From positions 1,600,001 through 1,664,000 of the forward strand of contig NZ_CP019609.1 of assembly GCF_001998885.1 (NCBI RefSeq): a stretch of 64,000 nucleotides of DNA, written 5' to 3'. Both the position numbers and the translations under genes were made by a program. Within the stretch, counting starts at the first letter, position 1. Every line of letters starts with the position of its first letter. This DNA comes from Vagococcus penaei (lineage in GTDB: Bacteria; Bacillota; Bacilli; Lactobacillales; Vagococcaceae). This document shows, piece by piece, positions 37,386 to 46,947 of the stretch. The notes below the pieces were generated by a model. The model was not told the origin of the DNA and ran no database searches. It saw only the letters and a program-made list of their open reading frames with translations.

Positions 37386-38207
37386 ATGATAAAACAGGTG
37401 ATTTATGCTCGTGCTGTTGGTGAACTCGTGACTACTCGCTTAGAAGGTTGTCATGAGTTAACGTATCATAGTCTTTTTGATAAAAGTTTTAACCTCGCTA
37501 TTGATGGACAATTAATCCATATTGGTTATGTAGCTGAGCAACTCAGCCCATTTAGCATTCAATTACGCGAGTTAGACTTTAAGTTAGCAAAATTAGCATT
37601 TAATCAAGGCAAGATTACGTATAATCAGGGGAAATTAATTTTGGATTCAGTCACAATTGATGTAACGTATGCGAAAACAAAGCAGACGTCACTGAAACAG
37701 TTAATTAATCAGTCACTTAGTCAACACGAGATCTCACCTGTTTTTCATTCGTTTTTAGAAGGGACTGGCATTGATTTTTCATCTATTATACAAAAGCAAT
37801 TGCCAGATACAGAATTTATTCATTATTTAATTGGTCGAGGCACTGGATTAACGCCATCAGGTGATGATTTTATAATTGGTTTGTTAGCGGTGGATACGAT
37901 AGAAACATATTTATTACAGGATAGTCATGTGGTTTTAAAAAAAATGTTAGTAGATAAGCAAACAACAGATATTTCGTTAGCCTATTTAGAAGCAGCGACA
38001 CAAGGTTATTTTACGTCTACTATTTGCCAAGTTTTATGTCATCTTTCTGATAAGGAACGTTTAACTTATTATTTGAATGAATTATCAGAATTAGGTCACA
38101 CATCAGGTCGAGATACAATCGCTGGTATTTTTTATGGATTATGTCAGTTAAAACAATTTAAGGAGGCTATTTATGGGGAAGAAAGTCGTACTAGCACTAG
38201 GAGGTAA
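37386..38207 (+). CDS. ylbF: DUF2877 protein (YlbF/AllH, oxamate carbamoyltransferase component)
   Basis: A 273-residue DUF2877 protein. The family hallmark GRGTGLTPSGDDFIIGLLAV lies near residue 149 and GHTSGRDTIAGIFYG near the C-terminus. It starts one base after the DUF1116 stop and overlaps the carbamate kinase by 35 bases, so expression is tightly coupled. In E. coli the same trio precedes a carbamate kinase. Its ribosome-binding site lies within the DUF1116 coding end. Confidence 0.88.
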   Translation: MIKQVIYARAVGELVTTRLEGCHELTYHSLFDKSFNLAIDGQLIHIGYVAEQLSPFSIQLRELDFKLAKLAFNQGKITYNQGKLILDSVTIDVTYAKTKQTSLKQLINQSLSQHEISPVFHSFLEGTGIDFSSIIQKQLPDTEFIHYLIGRGTGLTPSGDDFIIGLLAVDTIETYLLQDSHVVLKKMLVDKQTTDISLAYLEAATQGYFTSTICQVLCHLSDKERLTYYLNELSELGHTSGRDTIAGIFYGLCQLKQFKEAIYGEESRTSTRR

Positions 38208-39099
38208 TGCTATTTTACAGCCAGGTCAAGCAGGTGAGTTTGATATCCAACAGGCTAATGTGGTAGCAAGTTCTAAAAGTATTGCCCATGTCGTCAATGC
38301 TGGACATGATGTGGTTATTGTTCATGGAAATGGACCACAAGTAGGTCAAATTTTACGTCAGAATGAATTAGCACAGTCTGAGGTTCCAGTTCAACCGTTG
38401 CCAGCATGTAGTGCGGAGTCACAAGGCTACATTGGGTATATGATGCAAGAAGCCTTAAAAAATGTTTTACCGAATAAGCAAGTGGCTACCGTATTAACAA
38501 TGACGGAAGTGGATCCAAATGACGAGGCGTTTAGCCACCCAACAAAACCAATTGGGTCATTTTTTACCGAAGAAGAAAGTAACTTATTAGTGAAAGAAAA
38601 AGGTTGGGTAATGGGAGAAGATGCTGGACGTGGTTACCGTCGTTTAGTTGCTTCCCCTGAGCCAAAAGCAATTGTTGAAGTAGATGTAATTAAAATGATG
38701 ATGTCTCATGGATTCTTAGTTATATCTACTGGTGGAGGAGGAATTCCAGTGGTTCGGGATGCATTTGGCCAATTATCAGGTGTAGCCGCTGTAATTGATA
38801 AAGATTCCTCAGCTTTACGGTTATCGAAAGATGTGGATGCAGACGTGTTAATGATTTTAACGGATGTATCGAATGTATATATTAATTATGGTCAACCAAA
38901 TCAAGAGAGTTTAACCGAGTTATCTGTTGAAAAAGCTCAAAGTTATTACGATGCTGGACATTTTTCAGATGGCAGTATGGGGCCTAAAATGGCTGCTTGT
39001 ATTGATTTTGCTAAGCAAGGGAAAACAGCGATTATTTGCTCATTAAATGATGCGCTTGAAGCACTAGAAGGTCGAGCAGGTACACGTGTAGTTGGTTAA
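38173..39099 (+). CDS. arcC: carbamate kinase (catabolic, AllK/YbcF-like)
   Basis: Transfers phosphate from carbamoyl phosphate to ADP, giving ATP, ammonia and CO2. The 308 residues are full length: VLALGGNAILQPGQ at the start, VIVHGNGPQVGQIL near residue 51, STGGGGIPVV near residue 184, DKDSSALRL near residue 209 and FSDGSMGPKMAAC near residue 264. AAGGAGG precedes the ATG within the DUF2877 frame. No arginine deiminase or ornithine transcarbamylase genes are nearby, so its carbamoyl phosphate comes from the oxamate step. It ends the operon. Confidence 0.95.
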   Translation: MGKKVVLALGGNAILQPGQAGEFDIQQANVVASSKSIAHVVNAGHDVVIVHGNGPQVGQILRQNELAQSEVPVQPLPACSAESQGYIGYMMQEALKNVLPNKQVATVLTMTEVDPNDEAFSHPTKPIGSFFTEEESNLLVKEKGWVMGEDAGRGYRRLVASPEPKAIVEVDVIKMMMSHGFLVISTGGGGIPVVRDAFGQLSGVAAVIDKDSSALRLSKDVDADVLMILTDVSNVYINYGQPNQESLTELSVEKAQSYYDAGHFSDGSMGPKMAACIDFAKQGKTAIICSLNDALEALEGRAGTRVVG

Positions 39100-39146
39100 A
39101 AATAGTTTGTTAGATTAATTTAATTATAGGTGACAGGTTTCAACTC

Positions 39147-39199
39147 AAAAAAGACGTTCATCATGCTGATGATTACTAGCATGATGAACGTCTTTTTTT
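39147..39199. terminator. bidirectional terminator between the allantoin operon and the alpha/beta hydrolase
   Basis: A perfect stem of about 15 bp core (GACGTTCATCATGCT with its complement, 39153-39167 and 39178-39192), extended by A and T runs on both sides. Confidence 0.92.
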
Positions 39200-40070
39200 A
39201 TGATACATGTGTATTTATCCAATTAATCATTGCTTGATAGGCATCTTTTCCAACAGGGTTAGTCGTATCTCGATCAAAATCATGTGGTAATTGATTCACT
39301 TGATAAAATTGACTGTTTGGCAATTTATCGTGAAGTTCTTTTGAATAATGGAATGGGACGTCTTGATCACCAGTACTGGCAGCAATAAATACTGGTGGAA
39401 GTGTTACCAATTGGTCATCAGTTAAACTAAAATCAGTAGCATTTAAATTGGGACCTAAAATATTAGTCACCCATTTTCCAGTTTGTCGATAAGCTAAATA
39501 AAGTGGAAATCGTTGCTCTATTGGAGCTGAAGTGATGGGCTCTTTTTTAATTAATGGTAAAATCATTTGATCAGGTAAGGTAGGATATTGCTGGTAATAG
39601 TAACTTGGTGACAGTAAGCCACGATCTAATAATGAATAGTAACCGTAAAAAGAAATAACACCACATGGTTTTCTATCAAGTCGTTCTTGATAGAGTGAAC
39701 TACTTAGTAGGAGGGCTAAATAAGCACCGGCTGAACGACCGAATAATAGATAGTTGTTTTTTTTCTTATATGTCAGAGTTTGCAGTTCATCTAATCCCCA
39801 ATTAATTCCAGAAATAAGACAGTTTAAAATGGTATCTAAGTGACATTCTGGGATCAGAGGATAATCAAGTGCAATTAAGTCAAATCCAGCAGCTTGTAAT
39901 TGATTTAAGTAAGTTTGTGGTAAATCAAGACGACTACCATAAATTAGACCACCACCATGGAAATAAAACAGTGTTGGCTGTGTATCAGCAAGCGCTCGAT
40001 TAGGTGCTAAAAAGATTGTTGCACCAACATCGACACCGTGAATTTTTGTATAATATTTATCTAATTTCAT
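39198..40070 (-). CDS. alpha/beta hydrolase (HSL/carboxylesterase-like)
   Basis: A 290-residue hydrolase. The oxyanion-hole motif FHGGGLIYGS lies near residue 38, the nucleophile Ser in FGRSAGAYLAL near residue 113, an acid in AASTGDQDVPFH near residue 235 and the His in QLPHDFDRD near residue 261. No signal peptide is present. It follows pucR by 24 bases on the same strand and is probably cotranscribed with it. Substrate unknown; the context hints at a purine-ureide-related ester or amide, but nothing in the sequence shows this. Confidence 0.82.
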   Translation of the reverse strand: MKLDKYYTKIHGVDVGATIFLAPNRALADTQPTLFYFHGGGLIYGSRLDLPQTYLNQLQAAGFDLIALDYPLIPECHLDTILNCLISGINWGLDELQTLTYKKKNNYLLFGRSAGAYLALLLSSSLYQERLDRKPCGVISFYGYYSLLDRGLLSPSYYYQQYPTLPDQMILPLIKKEPITSAPIEQRFPLYLAYRQTGKWVTNILGPNLNATDFSLTDDQLVTLPPVFIAASTGDQDVPFHYSKELHDKLPNSQFYQVNQLPHDFDRDTTNPVGKDAYQAMINWINTHVS

Positions 40071-40094
40071 AGTATTAAACTCCTTGTATATAAC

Positions 40095-41726
40095 TTAATC
40101 TAATTCTGATAATTCAATAGCTAGACGTAATTTAAAACTATTTTCTGGCGTATCAATCTTTTCACCAATAATTTCTTCAATATTATCAATTCGATATTTG
40201 ACGGTATTTCGATGAATAAATAATTTATTTGCCGTTTTTGTGAATTCACATTGGTTTTCTAAAAAGCATTTTAATGTTCTACGTAATTCCATGGTCATTT
40301 CAGATTGTGGATGTGTTAGTGTTTTTAAGGTATCTAGACAAAAATAATTGGCTTCGTCTTTATCGATACTATCTAATAATAAATGAAGACCTTTTGGTTG
40401 ATAAATAGTAATGTTATTATTGGTCCCTTTAGTAATAGCATCTTTCATCACGATTTCAGCTTCCGTTAATGATTTTGATAGGTCATCAAGATGTGAATAG
40501 GCTCGACCACAGCTGAAAAGCAATGAAATTCCCGTTTTTAATTTTAGCTCTTGATTAAGTGTTGTCAGAATACTGATTAATTTACTTTCTTCGACAGGTT
40601 GTTGTATCAAAATAAGCGTCCCATTTTTAGCTCTATCCAAAAATACAATTGATTTTGGAAGATAAGGCTCGACTTTAGCGTCCAACCATTCATACGCTAA
40701 TTTTCTTTTTTCCTCTAATTTTTTAGAGGTCGGTAATTCAAGATTTTTCTGTTCTACTTTTACATAGATAACCTGATAAAATTTAGAAAACTCCAAATTG
40801 AAATTAGTTTCATAGGTTAACCATAGCTTTTCGTCAAAGTCATTCTTTTTTTGACGTTCAATTAGAGTCGCAAAATAATCACTTTTTCTTAATTTTTCGG
40901 CATGATATAATTTATCGTTTTTTAAGAGTGTGAAGCTAAGAACCATTAATCCTTGTTCAATTGCAAATTCAGATGCTGGATAAGGAATTTTTTCAGGTGA
41001 CAAAACAATTAAATAGTATGGATAATAGGTATGACTCTTTATAACATAAACATCTGTTTCAATTCGATCTGAATTATTTCCAGATAAAATAGCTTCAGTA
41101 TTTTTTTCATAGTTAAATGAGTGGTGGCGAATTAACTGAGTAATAATTTCATTTGGTTTTAAATCAGGTTGTTTCCAATTATCAGATAACGCGACTGGTT
41201 CCATAAATGGATTGACAAGTAAAATAGGTGTCTGCAATGCTTTGCCAAGCTCTTTAATGACATTCCGTAAAGGTGCATCATTTAATAAAAGTGTTGAGAA
41301 CTGTTTTTGGACATCCAGAGCGTAACTAATTTCGGCTTCTTTAGAATTGTTTAAGTAACTACTTAAGTCTTTTAAAATACCACCCAACGGTTTAGTTGAG
41401 GGGATTTCAATTATTGGCAATCCTTTTTCAGCAGCATAATCAATAATATCTTGGGGTATTTTATTAATAAAACGACCAGTTTTAATACAGATACCAGAAC
41501 AATTTACATTGATTAATGAGTCGATTAAAAAAGTGAGTTCATTAATTTTCGATTTGTAATACATTGCGGTTGTTAGTATAAGTGTATGGCTAGAAACAAA
41601 TTTAGCAATATCAGGGGTTTCAGTGATTTCTACATTTGTCACAATAGTATCGTTAAGAGTATTAGTTGTTAATAAGCGCAAATCTGAAAATCTTGGAATT
41701 GATAAGATGGTTTTTAATGTTTTCAT
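40095..41726 (-). CDS. pucR: PucR-family transcriptional regulator of purine/allantoin catabolism
   Basis: A 543-residue regulator. The N-terminal PucR domain covers about residues 1-125 (TILSIPRFSDLRLL, then SHTLILTTAMYY and GLPIIEIP). A central region resembles the GGDEF-like PucR linker. The C-terminal helix-turn-helix is FLENQCEFTKTANKLFIHRN, followed by TVKYRIDNIEEIIG. The ATG at 41726 follows GGGAGG; the frame extends 28 codons upstream without a site. It is divergent from pucG and convergent with the allantoin operon, whose activator it likely is. Confidence 0.9.
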   Translation of the reverse strand: MKTLKTILSIPRFSDLRLLTTNTLNDTIVTNVEITETPDIAKFVSSHTLILTTAMYYKSKINELTFLIDSLINVNCSGICIKTGRFINKIPQDIIDYAAEKGLPIIEIPSTKPLGGILKDLSSYLNNSKEAEISYALDVQKQFSTLLLNDAPLRNVIKELGKALQTPILLVNPFMEPVALSDNWKQPDLKPNEIITQLIRHHSFNYEKNTEAILSGNNSDRIETDVYVIKSHTYYPYYLIVLSPEKIPYPASEFAIEQGLMVLSFTLLKNDKLYHAEKLRKSDYFATLIERQKKNDFDEKLWLTYETNFNLEFSKFYQVIYVKVEQKNLELPTSKKLEEKRKLAYEWLDAKVEPYLPKSIVFLDRAKNGTLILIQQPVEESKLISILTTLNQELKLKTGISLLFSCGRAYSHLDDLSKSLTEAEIVMKDAITKGTNNNITIYQPKGLHLLLDSIDKDEANYFCLDTLKTLTHPQSEMTMELRRTLKCFLENQCEFTKTANKLFIHRNTVKYRIDNIEEIIGEKIDTPENSFKLRLAIELSELD

Positions 41727-41751
41727 GTAAGATCCTCCCTTACTCAATACC

Positions 41752-41812
41752 ATTATATCGGTTTTAATAACCAAAAAGTAGTAAACTAACACGCTTTGTG
41801 CAAAATGCACAA
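41752..41812. promoter_or_regulatory. pucR promoter with PucR-box-like sequence and a perfect 7-3-7 palindrome
   Basis: A minus-strand TATAAT (41757-41752) serves pucR; its -35 is poor. The spacer holds TTGGTTA (minus strand, 41774-41768), the core of the B. subtilis PucR box. At 41796-41812 TTGTGCA and TGCACAA form a perfect dyad around three A. A related site lies at 26847-26863. Confidence 0.5.
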
Positions 41813-41842
41813 CGAAAAAATTTTTTTATCAGATTTATCAGG

Positions 41843-41871
41843 TTAACTTTTTACTATATTTGATGGATAAT
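41843..41871 (+). promoter_or_regulatory. putative pucG promoter
   Basis: TTAACT (41843-41848), 17-bp spacer, GATAAT (41866-41871). The palindrome at 41796-41812 is centred about 75 bp upstream of the expected start, a plausible activator position. Confidence 0.5.
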
Positions 41872-41897
41872 AGATGTATATTAAAGGAGAGATAATC

Positions 41898-43118
41898 ATG
41901 AGACAACCATTTAATCATCCAATAAGAACGATAATGACACCTGGACCAGTTGAAGCTTATCCTTCGGTCCTAAGAGCAATGGGAACACCGATTTTAGGTC
42001 AATTTGATCCAGCCTTTTTAACAATTATGGACGAGATTCAAGAAATGCTACGGACGACTTTTCAGACGAAAAATGAGCAAACTTTTGTGATTGATGGTAC
42101 AAGCCGTGCTGGTTTAGAAGCTGCATTAATTGCTATGATTGAACCAGGAGACAAGGTGCTGATTCCAGCGTATGGTCGATTTGCGTATTTATTAGTAGAA
42201 ATTTGTGAACGAGCACAAGCAGATATTATTTTATTAGAAAAAGAATGGAATAGTGTTTTTGATGAAACAACCATTATTGAAGCGATTCAAATTCATCAGC
42301 CGAAAGTTGTGGCTATGATTCATGGCGAAACAGCAAATGGTCAAATGCAACCTTTAGCAAATGTTGGCGCTTATTGTCAACAACATGGACATTATTTAGT
42401 TGTTGATATGGTGGCAACTTATTCTGGTGTGGAAGTGAAAGTTGATGAATGGGGAGTAGATATGGCAATTGCAGGTACGCAAAAGTGCTTGAGTGTGCCA
42501 TCAGGGATGTCATTGATAACTTATAGTCCTCGGGTTGCAGACTTGATTAATCAGCGTTATCAAAAAGAACTGGGACTTGGTGCTAATCAGAGAAATGCCA
42601 ATCATATTTCGAGTAATTATCTTGATTTAACCCAATTGCAACGCTATTGGAGTCCAGAACGGATTAATCATCATACCGAGGCAACAAGTATGGTATATGC
42701 ATTACATGAAGGATTGCGTCTCTATTGTAACGAAGGATTAGCTGAACGAGCAGCGCGTCATGCCTTAAATGATGCAGCAATTTTAGCTGGACTTAAGGCA
42801 ATGGGATTAGCAATCTATGGTGAATTAGCGACGAAAACACCAACCGTAACACCAATTATCATTCCTAAAAATGTAGATGGTGAAGATGTTAGAAATATGT
42901 TGCTAAATGATTTTGGTGTTGAGATTGCGTCATCATTTGGACCGTTAGCAGGAAAAGTTTGGCGAATTGGTAACATGGGCTTTAGTAGCCGTCAAGAAAA
43001 TGTATTACATGTTTTATCAGCACTGGAAGCGACACTTATTTATTTCAATGTTCCGATTAATATTGGACAGGGTGTACAAGCGGCGTTAGCTGTATATCAC
43101 AACAATAATAATCACTAA
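41898..43118 (+). CDS. pucG: (S)-ureidoglycine-glyoxylate aminotransferase-like class V aminotransferase
   Basis: A 406-residue PLP enzyme of class V. The N-terminal TPGPVEAYPSVLRAMG and GQFDPAFL match the PucG/alanine-glyoxylate aminotransferase group. IHGETANG and VVDMVATYSG contain PLP-contacting residues, and the Schiff-base Lys is in AGTQKCLSVPSG near residue 195. The ATG at 41898 follows AAAGGAG; the frame opens eight codons earlier without a site. It is divergent from pucR. In B. subtilis PucG transfers the amino group of ureidoglycine to glyoxylate, giving glycine. Here it would bypass AllE. Confidence 0.88.
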   Translation: MRQPFNHPIRTIMTPGPVEAYPSVLRAMGTPILGQFDPAFLTIMDEIQEMLRTTFQTKNEQTFVIDGTSRAGLEAALIAMIEPGDKVLIPAYGRFAYLLVEICERAQADIILLEKEWNSVFDETTIIEAIQIHQPKVVAMIHGETANGQMQPLANVGAYCQQHGHYLVVDMVATYSGVEVKVDEWGVDMAIAGTQKCLSVPSGMSLITYSPRVADLINQRYQKELGLGANQRNANHISSNYLDLTQLQRYWSPERINHHTEATSMVYALHEGLRLYCNEGLAERAARHALNDAAILAGLKAMGLAIYGELATKTPTVTPIIIPKNVDGEDVRNMLLNDFGVEIASSFGPLAGKVWRIGNMGFSSRQENVLHVLSALEATLIYFNVPINIGQGVQAALAVYHNNNNH

Positions 43119-43203
43119 AGATAAAAAGGTTAGTGGATTGGTTATATTCGGTCTACCGGCTTTCTTTTTTATCGTTGAGTAAATTTCTAACAAATCATAG
43201 AAA

Positions 43204-43236
43204 AACCCCGTTTAAGAAGAATTCTTAAACGGGGTT
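43204..43236 (-). terminator. terminator of groESL
   Basis: A perfect 15-bp inverted repeat (43204-43218 with 43222-43236), three-base loop; T residues follow on the minus strand. Confidence 0.88.
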
Positions 43237-43267
43237 AAAATTATCATAAGTGAGTCTTGTTACTTGA

Positions 43268-44902
<1,635 letters not shown>

Positions 44903-44950
44903 TCACCTCATAAATTATTTTTTTATTTGATTTAATTAGTTGATCTTTGT

Positions 44951-45235
44951 TTATTCAACGATTGCGATAATATCTTTTTCGTGAACAATTAAAAATTCTT
45001 GTCCGTCATATTTTACTTCTTGACCTGCATATTTTTCAAACATGACTGTTTGTCCTACAGACACAGAAACTGGTAATTTAGTCCCATTGTCAAGGGTACG
45101 ACCTTCACCAACAGCGATAATTTCGCCAGATTGAGATTTTTCTTTAGAAGCAGGAGTCAAAACAAAGCCACTAGCTGTTTTTTCTTCTTCTTCTTTAACT
45201 GAAATGATAACACGATCTCCTAATGGTTTTAACAC
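44951..45235 (-). CDS. groES: 10 kDa co-chaperonin GroES
   Basis: The heptameric lid of GroEL. Starting at GTG 45235 gives 94 residues beginning [17 protein letters not shown], the standard GroES start, with GGAGGG eight bases upstream. The mobile loop [16 protein letters not shown] near residue 21 and [21 protein letters not shown] at the end are typical. An in-frame upstream GTG at 45250 would add five residues and overlaps that binding site; it is rejected. Confidence 0.97.
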   Translation of the reverse strand: MLKPLGDRVIISVKEEEEKTASGFVLTPASKEKSQSGEIIAVGEGRTLDNGTKLPVSVSVGQTVMFEKYAGQEVKYDGQEFLIVHEKDIIAIVE

Positions 45236-45270
45236 GATATATCCCTCCACAAATTTTATAAATTTATTTT

Positions 45271-45297
45271 TTAGCAGTCTAAAAGTTTAACTGCTAA
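45271..45297. promoter_or_regulatory. variant CIRCE (HrcA) operator of groESL
   Basis: TTAGCAGTC, nine bases, AACTGCTAA. The CIRCE consensus is TTAGCACTC, nine bases, GAGTGCTAA. The seventh base is changed from C to G in the left arm, and the paired base in the right arm changes with it, so the dyad is kept for eight pairs. It sits at the expected transcription start. Confidence 0.75.
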
Positions 45298-45307
45298 ATC
45301 CTCTTTT

Positions 45308-45336
45308 ATAATACCTAGTTTAGCTTTACTTTGCAA
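45308..45336 (-). promoter_or_regulatory. groESL promoter
   Basis: On the minus strand TTGCAA (45336-45331), 17 bp, TATTAT (45313-45308). The CIRCE-like operator follows immediately downstream. Confidence 0.65.
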
Positions 45337-45412
45337 GTAATTTGATGATAAAAATTTCTAAGTTACCGAAATTATGGTATTCTTAACGCAATTAAACAAT
45401 GAGGGTGATGAC

Positions 45413-46054
45413 GTGACACTTAATCGGAATACTATTTGGACAATTTTTATTTTTTTGGCTGTTTTAAATAGCCCATTATTGTTTCAAGTACTTGGACAAA
45501 CAAGAAATATCGTGTTAAATGGGACAGCACTAACTTATCTAGTAGGAGCGACTGTTTTGATTTGGTTATACAAAAAGTCCTCAAAACAGGGAACACTTTC
45601 AGAATCAAAAAAACAAGTTAGCCGTATGAAAATTATTGTAGTCGGTGTTAGTGGTATTTTTTTGAGCTTAATTTTGCAAGGCGTTTTGACACAGCTTGAT
45701 AGTCAGTTATTTAATCAACCAATTGAGTCACAAAATACTCAAACAATAATGGCGTTAGTCAAGCAAGCACCACTTTATATTATTGCTGTCAGTATTGCAG
45801 GGCCAATTATGGAAGAATTAGTCTTTCGATTCAGCTTGACTAATTGGCTTGGGCAAAGAATGCCAATTTGGTTAGCGGCAGGCATTAGTTCATTTTTATT
45901 TGCAATTATGCATAATGATGGTCATTGGTTAGTATATGGCGGGTTAGGTTTATTATTTTTTATTATCTATCAGCGGACAAACTCAATTTGGAGTGCTATT
46001 ATTACGCATGCCGGTATGAATACATTGGTCGTCTGCTTACAATTATTTTCTTAA
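45413..46054 (+). CDS. CPBP-family intramembrane metalloprotease
   Basis: A 213-residue protein of the CPBP/Abi family with about six helices. The catalytic motifs are complete: the EEL-F-R motif in GPIMEELVFRFSLTNWL near residue 139, SSFLFAIMHNDGHW with its His near residue 170, and IITHAGMNTL near the C-terminus. The GTG at 45413 follows GAGGGTG; an ATG 13 codons upstream has no site. The gene lies beside groES, as in enterococci. Roles include peptide processing and bacteriocin immunity; none is shown here. Confidence 0.87.
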   Translation: MTLNRNTIWTIFIFLAVLNSPLLFQVLGQTRNIVLNGTALTYLVGATVLIWLYKKSSKQGTLSESKKQVSRMKIIVVGVSGIFLSLILQGVLTQLDSQLFNQPIESQNTQTIMALVKQAPLYIIAVSIAGPIMEELVFRFSLTNWLGQRMPIWLAAGISSFLFAIMHNDGHWLVYGGLGLLFFIIYQRTNSIWSAIITHAGMNTLVVCLQLFS

Positions 46055-46093
46055 AAAAAAACGCTACTGTCACGAGGACAGTAGCGTTTTTTT
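46054..46093. terminator. bidirectional terminator between the CPBP gene and rex
   Basis: A perfect 11-bp stem (46061-46071 with 46077-46087), five-base loop, A and T runs on both sides. Confidence 0.92.
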
Positions 46094-46742
46094 ATTCTTG
46101 TGCATCACTATTATCATTGTAGTGTGATAAGAAATAAATCAATGTTTGCATTTCATTAGTCAAGTCGACATTCTGTACCATTACATCATCAGGTGTATTA
46201 ATACGAACAGGTGTAAAGTTCATTATCCCTTTAACGCCGGCTTCGACTAGCTTATCAACATTTTGTTGTGCCACTTCTAATGGTACCGTCAAAATAGCGA
46301 CATCAATATGTTGAGCTTTAATTTGTTCAACCATCTCGTCAGCTGAATACACAGGAACACCATCTAAGATACGACCAACAATATCAGGATTGACATCGAA
46401 AGCAGCGCTAATTCGGATGCTATCACTTTGGTGGAAACGGTAATTTAATAAAGCATGGCCTAAGTTACCAACACCGATTAATGCAACATTCGTTAAGATA
46501 TCTTCATTTAATGTTTTTCCAAAGAAATTCATTAAACTTTCCACATCGTAACCATACCCGCGTTTTCCTAATTCTCCAAAATATGAGAAGTCACGACGGA
46601 TTGTCGCACTATCTACTTTTACAGCGTCACTTAATTCGGTAGATGACACTTTTTGCTTGCCTGAATCAAATAAAAATTTTAAATAGCGATAGTACAAAGG
46701 AAGTCGTCTAGCGGTAGCCTTTGGGATCGACATTTCTTTCAT
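46092..46742 (-). CDS. rex: redox-sensing transcriptional repressor Rex
   Basis: Senses the NADH/NAD ratio and represses fermentation genes when NADH is low. A 216-residue chain with an N-terminal winged helix ([18 protein letters not shown], then [20 protein letters not shown]) and a Rossmann domain with the nucleotide loop [14 protein letters not shown] near residue 89. AAAGGAGG lies eight bases before the ATG. It is monocistronic. Confidence 0.97.
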   Translation of the reverse strand: MKEMSIPKATARRLPLYYRYLKFLFDSGKQKVSSTELSDAVKVDSATIRRDFSYFGELGKRGYGYDVESLMNFFGKTLNEDILTNVALIGVGNLGHALLNYRFHQSDSIRISAAFDVNPDIVGRILDGVPVYSADEMVEQIKAQHIDVAILTVPLEVAQQNVDKLVEAGVKGIMNFTPVRINTPDDVMVQNVDLTNEMQTLIYFLSHYNDNSDAQE

Positions 46743-46947
46743 TCGATTTTCCTCCTTTTAAATTTAATTTATGAGTACAGATTAATTAATCTAACATATT
46801 CATACATTCACTTTATAAGAATACCCTTAGTATAAGAGAAAAGCAACCTAGATGCTCACGCTTGCATACTAACTAACAAGAAAGGTTTTCCTAAAATTAG
46901 GTAAAATATGATAAACTAAGCTGAGAATATTAAAGGTGGAGAAAATA

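Noticed and set aside
41796-41812. Rex operator in front of pucG
   Set aside because: Outer TTGTG/CACAA fits, but the spacing is 17 rather than 18 bp and position 6 differs in both arms; function also does not suggest Rex control.
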